DNA of 64,000 bases from Brachypodium distachyon (taxonomy: Eukaryota > Streptophyta > Magnoliopsida > Poales > Poaceae). Location of the stretch: positions 18,724,001 through 18,788,000 of the forward strand of contig NC_016133.3 in the NCBI RefSeq assembly GCF_000005505.3, written 5' to 3'. A model generated the notes under the pieces. That model searched no databases, had not been told where the DNA came from, and was given only the letters and a program-made list of their open reading frames with translations. The position numbers were made by a program, and so were the translations under genes. Shown here piece after piece: positions 11,969 to 22,801 of the stretch. Position 1 is the stretch's first letter. Every line of letters starts with the position of its first letter.

Positions 11969-12781
11969 TAGATAGGTTTTAAATTTAGGAGATTGCCTTT
12001 TCTTCTTTTTTATTTTTCTTGTGGTAGTTTTGCAAGGTGGGGGGCAACTGGAAACAACAGTTTGGGCTTTGTGTACACCGGGCAATCTAGCCTGATTGTT
12101 GCTCCTGTAACGCTGAAGGATTTGGCAGTGGCAAAGCAATAATGAAATCGATCAATAAGTAAAAAATCACTGTACCTAAGAGCATGGCTGTGCAAGGAAT
12201 TCCACACAATAGATCGCAGCCATGCCAAAAAAAACTTCACCGTTGCTGTTGCTGTTGCTGTGAATTTCTCTTCAGGAACGGAGAATTTTCATGAGTTGCA
12301 GAATGCAGTTGAAAAGAACATTGCAACACCAGATCTAGGAAAGAACAAAATATGGTGACCGCAGCCTAGAGGCCTTCTTCTCACAAAACAGACCAGGTGC
12401 TGGACGCATGCAGACATGACTGGCCACAACAAGGCGCCCGGAGAGACAGCAATTGCAAGGAACGCGGTTCAAAAAGTTTAAACATGATTGGCCACAAGTC
12501 GCCTGGAGAGACAGCAAACTATTCAACCCACGACCGTGCAAAACTGGCAAATCCGGTTTGTACCAGGCCGGTGCTGTGTTTTGAGCACCCGTGAATGGAC
12601 CTAGAAAGTTTACCAGCTGTCCATGTTTCATTGTTTTGGCAAAGTAAATGTATTGTACCAACCACAGCAAGATAGGTTAACCAAGTTGCACAAAGTTCAA
12701 CACATACGAACCAATTTGAATGTACAAAAAATGGCACTGAAGGTGGGCAGTATCAAAATTCAACAGTCCAGGCATGTCCGC
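11969..12781. other. Convergent 3' ends: reticulon 3' UTR and RID3-like 3' UTR
   Basis: The reticulon (+) and the WD40 gene (-) converge here with only 813 bp between stop codons. AATAAT/AATAAG-like signals near 12138-12158 could serve the reticulon transcript. No separate gene is seen. Confidence 0.6.
12413..12517 (+). repeat. Short diverged direct repeat (about 35 bp, two copies)
   Basis: Copies at about 12414-12450 and 12483-12516 share TGGCCACAA and GGAGAGACAGCAA in the same order. They lie in the convergent 3' region. Confidence 0.6.
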
Positions 12782-15700
12782 CTATGTTACTTGTGTCGGT
12801 GGTAAATCATCCCATACAGCCGTAGTGTCTATAAGTTCAGCTGCATCCTGCAGGACTGAAACCAAACCAAAACTAATACGGTGCTGAGTTGACCATTCTA
12901 GTCATAATAGACGATCAGATACACGATTCACCAATGCAGAAAACTTTCTTCGTTTCTGTTAACTCGGTCAAATCACAATTTTCACATATATCAACTAAAT
13001 TCACCAACCTTCGCTCGATTTGAAGATGTTTGTGTTGACACTAACTCATTTTGACATCCATTAGAATCACCCAGTTTTTTATAATACCGACCATCTCATT
13101 TGTTGATCTATCACCACAAGCTTCCTGCACAATGATCCAAAATAATAAATTGCCACGTAAAATTTCACCACAGATGAGCTTTGCTAACAAAATTTTCTTA
13201 ATAAGTTTGAAGCCGGGTAAGAAAATGAACTTATATTCATCAGGTGTTTGAGGGCATATTACCATCTAACCCCATTTCAGCTCACAAGGTGGACACTGAT
13301 AGACACTTACACATCGTCATTCTTTTCTCTAAGTAAACACCCAAGAAATATATTATGCAGTACTCACCTAACTGACAGTAATGATCTGTAATATCCACTC
13401 ACGCAATATCATGTGTCCATTGAAGATGGCGTCTGACCTAGAACCTGATGCACAAAAAGATCTTGCAACTCTAGGTATTTACTTCTCCATTCTGTCCCTA
13501 GTTGGTTCGGCATGCCATTGAGAGTGCTCGCCCCAGAATCAAATAAACTAGAATTGCCGTGCTGCTGGAGCAATGCATAACAATCAGATACAACAGAAGG
13601 AAACATAAAATGGAAGGTTACAATAATGTGTTGCATCGAATGCAAGGAAATACAGAATCAACTGACCTGAAGTGAATCCAAGCAACGCTCTAGAAGGTTA
13701 GAGCTGCGATATTCAGCAATGTGAACATCATTTTCAGGGTCGGGCAGAATTACAGCTTGTGGTTCAACTTCTCCATTTGCTGCACAAACTTTACGCAGTG
13801 GTTGCAGGGGTGGCAGATTTACTCTCTTGGGTGTTACTATGAGAACATTAGTTACTGGACCTGTTAAACAAGCATTTTACCAAAAGCTCAAAAGATTGTA
13901 CTTTCCTAACATGATTCAGAAATTAAATACATTACAAATGGTATGAAAAAACACCGGTACAACTCAGCCTATTTATTTAGAAACAAACAATTCGGACAAG
14001 TTCTATAGAATAGCATGTTCCCGCATGGACGAGGAGTTGCCAAATAAGACATGAACGCCACAGAAGCACATACTACATTCAGATTCGGTCAACAACATGA
14101 TCTTTTAGGCTTCATCCAGAAAAAAGTAGGACCTGGCTTTGGGTCTGAGAAGATCTTGCAGCAGACTATTTCTATATGGCACTATAATACACAAGTACTG
14201 TAACAAAATACAGATTGGCCCTTCGATTGAAGATCAGCACTCTATGGGTCACTTTAGTGACTATAAATGACGCTTGCCAAATAGATACAAATATTTTCCC
14301 TTTTTTGGCTGGAAACTCTAGGCATGCTTCCTAAACAAATGTGTGCTTACAAATTAATATAGCAAATCCTACTTCCGGCAGGATGGATTGGTAAATTTCA
14401 GTCAAAGTAAAGTATCCTTGGGAACCAATATATGCAGAAATAACTTGTGCATACAGATGCTTTTACTGTTTTAAATAGATGTCTTTGGATAGAATTAACA
14501 ATGTTACCTAGAACAAACACTACAAAGGTAACAAACTAGACTCATGAGTCATGTAAATCTGTTGAGGATGCCATCATCTAATACCATCTCATTTGCTCTT
14601 CTTGAGGCATTGAAACAAGTAATTATCGTATCCTCTCTCAAAAGAAAAATAAATCATCAACTTCATAGTCCATGTGATAACACAGAATACATATCAAACA
14701 TGTTTCAACTCTTTCACTACTTTCTGCATCGGCTGGTAGAGAAAGGTCAAGTATAGAAGTAACTTATGGACCTTGAGAATGTTTGAATTTCCTGGTTACT
14801 TGCTGAGTTCTGGTATCCCAAACCCGAACACTGCCATCTTCTGATCCGGAGACTAGTAGAAGCCCATCTGTGCTTGATGCTAAGCTGGTCACTCCCTTGC
14901 TGGAACAATTAAACAAATAATCAGGATCAGCATAAGAAGTCCTGTAACACAAATAAAAGAAACACTACGATAAAGGGACTCAAACTAAACAGCATTTAGT
15001 AGAGCCGGAGAGTATAGTTAGTCACTAGGGACCAAGTAGGAACAAGTGAGCCAAAGAGTCATAGTGTTGAGCAGTCCTCATAAAAGGATGGCAGGCACTT
15101 CTTCCAAAGTCAAGTATGAAATCAATCTCTCATCTATATATTCTACTCCCTCCGTCCCATATTAAACGACTCAAATTTGTCCAAATATGAATGTATCTAT
15201 GCCTAAAAAGCGTTTAGATACATGTCATAGAAAGTCACTTAATATGGGATGGAGGGATTATGTATCAACCGCTCTAGTCCTCCAGCTGAAACCAATTACT
15301 ACTCTATTTGCCCTTCTAACACCCTAATCCCTTCATGGCATACCCTCTAGCCATCTTCTGCATGGTTCCAATGTGAGCCAACTTCACATCAGTTAGAATA
15401 ATTCTTACTCAGATATAGTTGATTTCTGAAGCAACAGTTAAAAGTTGCAGTATATTTGCATACAACAGTCAACAGGTGAATCACATTTGGGCATATCAAT
15501 CGTACTATTTCTGTTCTTCAGTAATACTAGGCTACAAATTTATAACATACTCGAAACAAAGCAAAGTACAACAAGACAATACATTATTTGATAGAAAGGG
15601 ATTGACACAGCTACATTAGATTTCCAAGGCCCAATTAGAGATGAGACATAAAAAGATTCTTACGTCGTAGAAGACATAACCTACACATTAGAGCTATTTA

Positions 15701-16964
15701 AATCACAAGATAAAAGAGAAATGCTGATGAAAAGGTATGACAGTCGGCAAACCTGTGGTCATCCAAAGCGCCAAGAATAGATGAATCACCACTGCCCTGA
15801 GAGGTGACATCAACACCCATAGCAGTAACATATATCTTTCCATCTCTACCACCAGCATAGAAAATATGACTTCTTGGGTCTAGTTCAATGGAATCAATGA
15901 TAGCAGGAAATGAAATACTTCTTATCATCCTGCCCTCAGATAGATTCCAAATCTGGGGAAAGACAAAAATATAAGCAAGGAGATCCTTAATTAGGCCAAG
16001 ATGCTTAATTTATGACCTGTAAAGAAGGATGCTAACAAGAATGTCAGGAACTTGTAGATTCATGCAAGCATGCACAACATACAACTCAAAAGACGATAAA
16101 AATAAAAATGAAGACATACTTTACAGGTGCGATCCTCTGAAGACGATACAGCAATTGCTCCATGGAAACAAGCAATGTCAGTTACAGGAAGTGCATGCTG
16201 ATTGAAGCTATACAAGTATGGTGTCTTTGCCTCTGACCTTGCCAGCTCATCAAGCATCCTGCAATCAAAACCACCAAACCGGATCAAACAGTATACACAA
16301 TAGTTCACTCGATATCACCTAATCAACAAACATACGTGATAAGATCCCAAACTTTGATGCTCCCATCTTCAGACCCCGAGACGAGCAACAAGTCATAGAG
16401 GGCAAGACACCTAACATCACGATAGTGTGCATGCCATCGGACAAGAAGCTCTCCAGTAGCCACCTGCACAGGAACACCGAGAAAAATCAGGTGTAGGCTA
16501 GAACAACTTTTCACAGTTAGTTTCAGCACAGCACCAAGAAACCACAATTTCCCAACCTCCCAAAAGAATATGTCACCGGAAACCCCGCCTCCAATGAGAT
16601 AACTCCCCTCCGGGTCAGCAATGAGCGCGCGGATTGGCTCGGTGGGGAAGCTCTTCACGGCCACCTGTGGCTGCAGTTGGAACCAAAGACAAGCTCAAGG
16701 CAAGGGTTTGGAGTTCAAGCAGGTGATGTGTGGTTCGCGAAGGGTGCTTACCTTGTCCCAGTGGTAGTAGTAGATGGGGGCGGAGTTGCCGGCGGGGGCC
16801 TGGGCGGCGGCGAGGAAGCGGTCGGCAACGGCTACGAGGGCACGTGGCCTGGAGGCGCAGGGGCGGTGACGGATGGCCTCAGCGCCCGTGCGGAGATCCC
16901 ATGCGGCCACGCCAGCGTCGGTGGAGGAGGCTGCGAACACCAGCTGCTGCGACGGCGGCGCCAT
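12782..16964 (-). CDS. RID3: WD40 protein, ROOT INITIATION DEFECTIVE 3 / WDR18 / Ipi3-like, 436 aa, 9 exons
   Basis: Exons in transcript order: 16964-16752, 16664-16557, 16463-16336, 16258-16120, 15952-15753, 14899-14772, 13860-13667, 13564-13438, 12855-12782; total 1311 nt, open throughout. WD repeats are visible with their terminal motifs: SGSEDGSIKVWD, SSSEDRTCKIWN, AGGRDGKIYV and SGSEDGSVRVWD. The start MAPPSQQLVFAASSTDAG and the length agree with RID3 (about 438 aa in Arabidopsis from memory). Ipi3/WDR18 is part of the Rix1/PELP1-Tex10 complex that helps ITS2 processing and late maturation of the 60S pre-ribosome in the nucleolus and nucleoplasm; Arabidopsis RID3 is needed for shoot and root meristem formation in culture. 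The last splice has two frame-preserving options (donor after 13438 with acceptor at 12855, or a donor six bases earlier with acceptor eight bases later). Pieces of this gene recur between duplication units B and C. Confidence 0.9.
15144..15260. mobile_element. Stowaway MITE in a RID3-like intron (117 bp)
   Basis: TACTCCCTCCGTCCCATATT at the left pairs with AATATGGGATGGAGGGATTA at the right, with TA duplication. It sits in the intron between exons 15952-15753 and 14899-14772 and does not disturb coding sequence. Confidence 0.88.
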
Positions 16965-17099
16965 GGGGGTGGTGGGGAGAAGGGGAGGCTAGGGTTTAAG
17001 TGCTTTGAGAATTTGGGGTTAAATTGAATTTTAGTGTCCAAAGCAAAAGCTGCCGTTTCAAAGTTGGCAAAATTTGCTCACGAAACTCTTCCTCCCGCC
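16965..17099 (-). promoter_or_regulatory. 5' leader/promoter-proximal DNA of the RID3-like gene, interrupted by a hAT element
   Basis: This is the sequence just upstream of the RID3-like start codon. A homologous, uninterrupted copy lies at about 50750-50884 in unit C, so the hAT element at 17100-20801 has been inserted about 135 bp upstream of the RID3-like ATG and now separates it from its original upstream DNA (which resumes at 20810). Confidence 0.7.
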
Positions 17100-17416
17100 T
17101 ATATCTGGCCATTGGGCCGACCACGCACGGCCCGGGCACGAGGAGGCGGCGGCCCGGCACGGCACGGGTTGGCACGAAATGGATCCGTGCTGTGCTGGTT
17201 TGGCCCGTGGGCCACATTTCTGGAAAAAGCCCGGCACGTGGTTAATTCGTACCTGGCCCGGCGGCACGTTAGCCTGAAGGCCCAAGAAAGATAGCTCGGC
17301 CTGTTTTCGGCCCGTTCGGGCGCCCCCGTGCGTGCTGGCGACGTGGAGAACTGGAGACTGGGCCGTTCGCCCGTTCGGGAGCCGCCTGGGCGCGCTGATG
17401 ACGTGAAGACTGGATT

Positions 17417-17520
17417 AGTTCGTGCGTTGCTTTGGCTCAAAAAAAAAGTTCGTGCGTTGCTGCCTGCGTGGTGTTAGCTGCTGTCCAATTTTGTCTAAAA
17501 AAAAAGCTGCTGTCCAATTT
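17417..17520 (+). repeat. Two tiny poly(A) insertions with 15-16 bp direct repeats
   Basis: AGTTCGTGCGTTGCT occurs at 17417-17431 and 17447-17461, separated only by TTGGCTC plus eight A. AGCTGCTGTCCAATTT occurs at 17476-17491 and 17505-17520, separated by TGTCT plus eight A. Each looks like a target duplication around an almost completely 5'-truncated poly(A) retroposon. Both lie inside the hAT element. Confidence 0.75.
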
Positions 17521-17741
17521 GAAAGGCAAAAATAAATAAAGTTGAGACAAAGAGACCAAGTGCCATAAGGATAAATAGTGAGCTTTATTAATTAAGCCTG
17601 CCTCGTTAGAACCTTTCAGGTAAACTTCCCTAGGAGACAAACCCTGGTAAGGAAAAAGAGTACAAGCTTGCTCAAAATGAAAATAATTTGTCTGAAATAA
17701 AATAAAATTATAAAAGGATAATAAAATTACAGAGGGTACAA

Positions 17742-19874
17742 CTATTCTTGTTCAGCCTCGTCTAGATAAATATTTTGAAACGCGGCTGTTAGCTCTGGGT
17801 TCATCGGAGTGTGTTGAGCTCGGTGTTTGGCTAGCACCATATCCTTCACGGTCATCAGTGTGCTCACCATATCAGGTGTGAGACATGCTCTTCTTTCCTC
17901 AAATATTCTTCCTGCAAGACTGAAAGCAGACTCCGATGATGTTGTTGAGACGGGTACCGTGAACACATCTTGTGCTAGTATGGAAAGCACCGGATATGTC
18001 ATCTTGTGGTCCTGCCACCACTTCAATATGTTGAATTCATCCTCGTTGCTTTCTTCAAAGCTCACAATTGGGGACCTCAGGTACGTGTCTAACTCCCTGT
18101 CGCCGCCACCTAAATGTGTGCCGGCAGTTGATGATGACGAGCCCGACGAAGAGGAGAAAATCTTTCCGCAAGCCGTTTTCTTCTTTCCTGCAGTTGGTTG
18201 TGATGTAGTCCTATGCTGCCGGACTCCGGCATACTTTTCATTGTACTTATCAAAAAGTTGACAAAACTTAGCTTTGACATCAGAGAAATAAGCACAATAA
18301 TCACGTCCTACGACGTCAGTTAAAAGTGAGAGTACAGTACCAAATGCCTCAATTTTAGCTCTAGGATCCAAAATAAATGCAAATGCATACAAAAGAGGAA
18401 TTTCTTTCCAATATTTTCTATATTTAGCTTGCATTTTAAGAACAGCCGGGCGTAAATCAATATCATTTTCATATGCTTTTAAGTGGCCGCCAATGTTAAA
18501 AGTTGATGCACCATTAAAGGAGACGTGGGATAATAAACACCAGACAAAGCATTAGTTGAATCGGAAAGAATGTACAAAAAATCATACAAAACTTGCGGAG
18601 CATGCCAATCATGTTCGGTCAGTAGGATACGTCCGTAATTTGCATTAACAAAAAGTGTGAACCACTCTTTTTCAGGAAGCACAATTTTAAGCATGTCATG
18701 CGTAGAGTTCCATCTAACATCCATGTCTAAATTCAACATACGAGGACGTGTTCCACTTGCCGCGCAAAATCTCTTGTAATTTGCAATGCGGGTATTAGAA
18801 GCATTCAACCAAGATATTGCATCTCTAATATTGTCTAACTACTTATTCAAATGCTTCAAAGCACATTTAGCAATAAGATTAAGGATATGACAAGCACAAC
18901 GTTGATGCAATAGCCAAGATGCAGCATATTTGCTAAGGACAGTACTAAGGTGGTTCATGGCACTAGTATTCGATGCAGCATTATCCAAAGTTATTGCAAA
19001 AATCTTTTCGGTGAGACCAAAATCATTAACAACTTTAATGATTTTTTCAGCAATTCGAACTGTTATGGGATACATCAATTAATTCAAAGCCAATGATTCT
19101 TTTTTGTAGTTCCCAAGTTTCGTTGTTAACATAATGAGCAACAACACTAATGTAATCTTGCTTACGCCTACCACTCCAGATATCAAATGTCAAAGAAACT
19201 GAGAAGGTGCATGTAGTAAAGTCTTCTTTTAATTGCTGAAGAGCATTCTTGTTTAGTATTTTCATATCCCTAGTTGTAGTTTGTCTAGAAACCGGTTTGA
19301 AATTAGGATTATGAGCAGTTTGAATATATTTGACAAAACCGGGAGACTCACCAAAACCATGCGATAAATCGTCATGAGCAATTAAATAGCAAAGTTCATT
19401 TCGGGCTACCTGAGCATCGCAGTTCCAGTTTCTTACCAAACCGTCGGGGTTGAAGCCGATAGTGCTTTGTACCTTCCCTTGTTCCTTGTCCTTCTTCACG
19501 TGGCCGGCGATGTGCCTCTCCAGGTGGCCGGTTCCTGACTTGGAGTTCCCGCTAAGCGGCTTCTTGCATCTCTTGCATATGCCCTTCCAGTTGCTTGTCC
19601 CATCCGCCAACTTCTCTTCTTCAAGGTCAAACTCTTTCCACACCGGTGATGTAGTGCAGCGCTTCTTTGCGCCGATGGTGCAGGAAATGGTTGCACTAGT
19701 GGAAGCGGTGGAATGGGGAGGTGGAGGCATTTGTTGTGTTTGGGTTTGTGGAATATCGGGAGGAATGGGAGTGGGGCTGAATCCATAGGCGGTCATGTCT
19801 AACCCCAACTCCTCCGGAAGGAAGAATTGGTTATTTTGATCGTCAGGATTGTATTGATGATTTGGATTGGCCAT
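17742..19874 (-). pseudogene. hAT transposase (BED zinc finger, RICESLEEPER/DAYSLEEPER type), disabled
   Basis: Start at 19874 (MANPNHQYNPDDQNNQ). A BED zinc finger lies near residues 76-126 (W79, C100, C103, H121, H125). Next come the central hAT region (FDIWSGRRKQDYISV) and the C-terminal dimerisation domain (ILKWWQDHKMTYPVLS, SSESAFSLAGRIFEERR). The frame is broken by a frameshift near 19060-19080, an in-frame stop at 18839-18841 and a further frameshift near 18440-18480. Stop at 17742. Intact relatives cut and paste hAT elements as dimers; this copy cannot make a full protein. Intact termini mean it could still move if a related transposase exists elsewhere. Confidence 0.92.
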
Positions 19875-20809
19875 GAGATTGAAGCGTGAGGTGAAGGAGA
19901 AGTGTGTGGTCTGAGAGTGGGCAAATGAGTGTAATGTGCAGCTCTATTTATAGGAAAAATGAACCAAATTCGGAGCTCTAATGCTCTATTCAAAATTTTC
20001 GGTCACTCTCTTGCTTTACGTGCCTGCGTGCTTATCTATCATGCCGTCATTTTTTCCGTTTACATGCCGAGCAACGTCCGAGTCAGACTTGGTCCACGCC
20101 CGATTGGTCCCTCGCGCACGCGGAACGCGTCGATGCGCCAGGCCGCCAGGCCGCCTGCTCCCGACGCGGTGCACCTACTCCCGAAGTCTCCTCGAGCGGG
20201 ATTACCACGCGTCCACGCGGAACGCGTCGAGCCGTCCATGCGCCAGGCCGCCTGCTCCTGAGAAATCAGTGCGCCTACTCCCGAAGTCCCGAGAAATCAG
20301 TACTCCTCGAGATTACCACGCGGAACGGACGAACGGTCCACGGTCCACCACTCCACCCGTGCCTGATTGGCCGATTGCGCCGCGCGGCCCCGCGCGAAAT
20401 CAACGCTCGCTCGATTAGCGGCCTGGCGCGGATGACCAAAGCCCGATTGGGTCGCGCGGTTCGCCCAGAAGCAGATATCCCGATCGTGCTTCCGTTCCGT
20501 GCGATCGTTCCAATCCTAAAAACCGTGCCTCGTGCCTCTTGTTACGGTTTTTTCATGCCATGCCGGGTGATTTCGTGCCGGTCGTGCCATGCCGGGCTCG
20601 TTCCCGTGCTGTGCTAGTTCCGCGATTTGTCATGCCGTGCTCGTGCTAGTCCACGGGCCGCATCTAAGAAAAAAGCCTGGCACGTGACGGGCTTCGTGCC
20701 TGGCCCGGCCCGATTTGCCCGTGCCGTGCCGTTCTGTGGGCCGTGTTTTTTACGCGTGCCTCGGGCCAGCCCGAAAAAACACGGCCCGATGGCCAGATAT
20801 ACTCCCGCC

Positions 20810-22100
20810 TCTATGCTCACAGCCTCACATTTAGTCCTCAAAACTCGAAGAAATATAATGGAACCGTTTGATATTTGAAGACGATTATTACGTTTAGTTC
20901 CTAAAATGTGATAAAGTGGAATGGAAGTAAGAATCATTTGGTCTCCCAAAAAGAATATTTGTGTGATATTATGAACATCCCATTACTCACGTATCGTCTC
21001 TATTCACTTCGGCCACGGGCTAAAAACTAACTCTGTCTTTGTCTCCCGTAATCACACTCCCCACATCTCACCCAGATTCTTTGTCTCCTTCGCCTCCCAC
21101 CTTGTCTCCTCCATGGCGGTAGTTCAGCTGGCCATTCCCCACATATTCCGGCCACCATCACCCCCTAGAAACAGACCCTGACCACCCTCTGGCAGCGGTA
21201 GGGTCAGGAAACTAGTGGCGGGCTTGGGAGAGGAGGCTGACGGTTGGTTCAAGAGAGGAAGTTGGCAACAGGGAAGGGATCGAGGTCGGCGGCGGGGTTC
21301 GGGATAGATGTCCGACGGGTACTAAAGAAAGCAAGCCGGTGAGGAGTAGCCCGGGGATTCCGGGGAGCGGAAAAGGGAGCCGGCGGTGAGGAGAGGTGGC
21401 CGACGGCAGGCCATAGTGTTGTCGGCGTTGGGAACTGAAGCCATATGTGTAGTGTATGATTGATTTTTTGAAGACAATGATATACAATACATGCTCGATC
21501 TTTTGCAAACGACGATACACACTGTGTGTTTGAATTTTTACGGACGATCATATATGCACTGAATGCTTCGTTCGAGATAGAATAAACTTGTAAGCTGATC
21601 AATTGTATGTGATCAAAATGGAAGCTATCTCCTATCGAACAACTTGGGAGAATCTTGAGAGTATGGTGGCATTGTTGTCGTCCTTCTGGAACACCAAGAG
21701 CATAGGAGTACTAGCAAGCACCACATGTGTGTATCGCCAAGGAAATACACTTACACTACATAAATTAAAGAGCACGTTGCCCGTCCCCCAACCCACGCTG
21801 TCCTCCGCGTTTTCTTTTTGGGAAAATTCCTCCCCTTAATAACTGCACAGAGAGAGTGGCTGTTTATTCATGCTTGGTGCTCACACGGATGCAAGCGGGT
21901 CACGTATCTCCTGCTTTTAGGTCAATTTTCCAATTTTCATGTCAAATTTTGAGCCAATATTTTGAAGTTTCAGGTCCCTGATAGCCTAGAAGGAGAACAT
22001 AAACGTGTGATTCTGAGAGGATTCTTGGCTAAGGGGTCGTACCATTCGAGGGTAATATCCGTTCTTATTTCTCATTGCGCGAATAAGCAACTTTGGTTCA
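20810..22100. other. Unit A left region, shared with units B and C, no gene recognised
   Basis: Resumes the RID3-like upstream sequence after the hAT element. It contains a GC-rich stretch (about 21180-21430) with open frames on both strands and then an AT-rich stretch; the block after 21200 recurs near 35190-35730 in B and 51285-51860 in C. Copies differ by indels that change frame, so I do not call coding sequence. Confidence 0.6.
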
Positions 22101-22735
22101 TATTCTCGCCCCTCCCACCCCCGAATGTGTCTTTTTAGGTGTAGCCTTGTTGGACCCAAATTAATTGTTTGGACTGAGCTCCTTAATCGAATTATTAATT
22201 TGAAGCCATCTCCTAGGCAAGACGGGTTTCCATGGAATCTCCAACTCAGTGGCGAATTTTCAATCAAATCATGTGCCAGGCTCTGGTCCATTCCGATGTC
22301 TCGATTGCCAACTATAGGTTATTGAAACTAAAGATTCTTGTAAAGATAAATTGTTCCTTTGGTTTTTGCAGCAGTGGGTCATTTAACTAAAGACAACATG
22401 TTAAAACGGAATTAGAAGGGCAGTTCGAAGTGTAGTTTCTGTCATGAAGATGAGTATCACACACTTATTTGAGATATTGTGTCTCCCACTTTGTGTTGGC
22501 AATGGTCCAAACTAATCACACCCACGCCGTGATGTTACTAATATGTTAGATTCATGGTTACAGGGGATTAATAAAAGATTGATGACGTTTCTCATGGTTA
22601 GGGGCTGTTGCTTTCTATTGGGCAATTTAGCATGCATGAATAATATTATTTTTCATAGAAAGAACTCAACTTCTCTGATGCAGGTCTTATGTTTAGGCAT
22701 TCACTGTTTTCCGTACTTGGTCCACTATTCTTAGT
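22101..22735 (+). mobile_element. LINE reverse-transcriptase 3' relic (zf-RVT region)
   Basis: Conceptual translation in shifting plus frames shows the C-terminal zinc-binding region found at the end of plant LINE ORF2: NLQLSGEFSIKSCARLW, LKILVKINCSFGF, a CHEDEYHTLI segment and DSWLQGINKRLMTFLM...NNIIFHRKNSTSLMQV. Stops and frameshifts are present. Unit C keeps only the end of it (52375-52530) after a deletion of about 450 bp. Confidence 0.72.
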
Positions 22736-22801
22736 CCAGTGGATCACCAATTGGACAAACATTCAAATGAGTTTCCATACAGCAACAGAACACACACACA
22801 T

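Larger units (their letters stand above)
17100..20801 (-). mobile_element. hAT DNA transposon, 3.7 kb, with perfect 8-bp target duplication
   Basis: Termini TATATCTGGCCATTGGGCCG and, at the other end on the opposite strand, the same 20 bases with one mismatch. The flanks 17092-17099 and 20802-20809 are both CTCCCGCC, the 8-bp duplication expected of hAT. Subterminal DNA is rich in ggcacg/cgtgcc repeats. It encodes a damaged transposase on the minus strand. The homologous site in unit C (near 50880) is empty. Confidence 0.95.

Noticed and set aside
16677..17041. Plus-strand Gly/Arg-rich frames opposite the RID3-like first exon
   Set aside because: They are antisense shadows of the GC-rich WD40 exon.
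19981..20617. Arg/Pro/Ala-rich plus frames in the hAT right part
   Set aside because: GC-rich subterminal DNA upstream of the transposase start; no domain and no splice logic.
20810..20950. Possibility that the hAT right end extends beyond 20801
   Set aside because: The 8-bp duplication at 20802-20809 and the renewed match to unit C fix the end at 20801.
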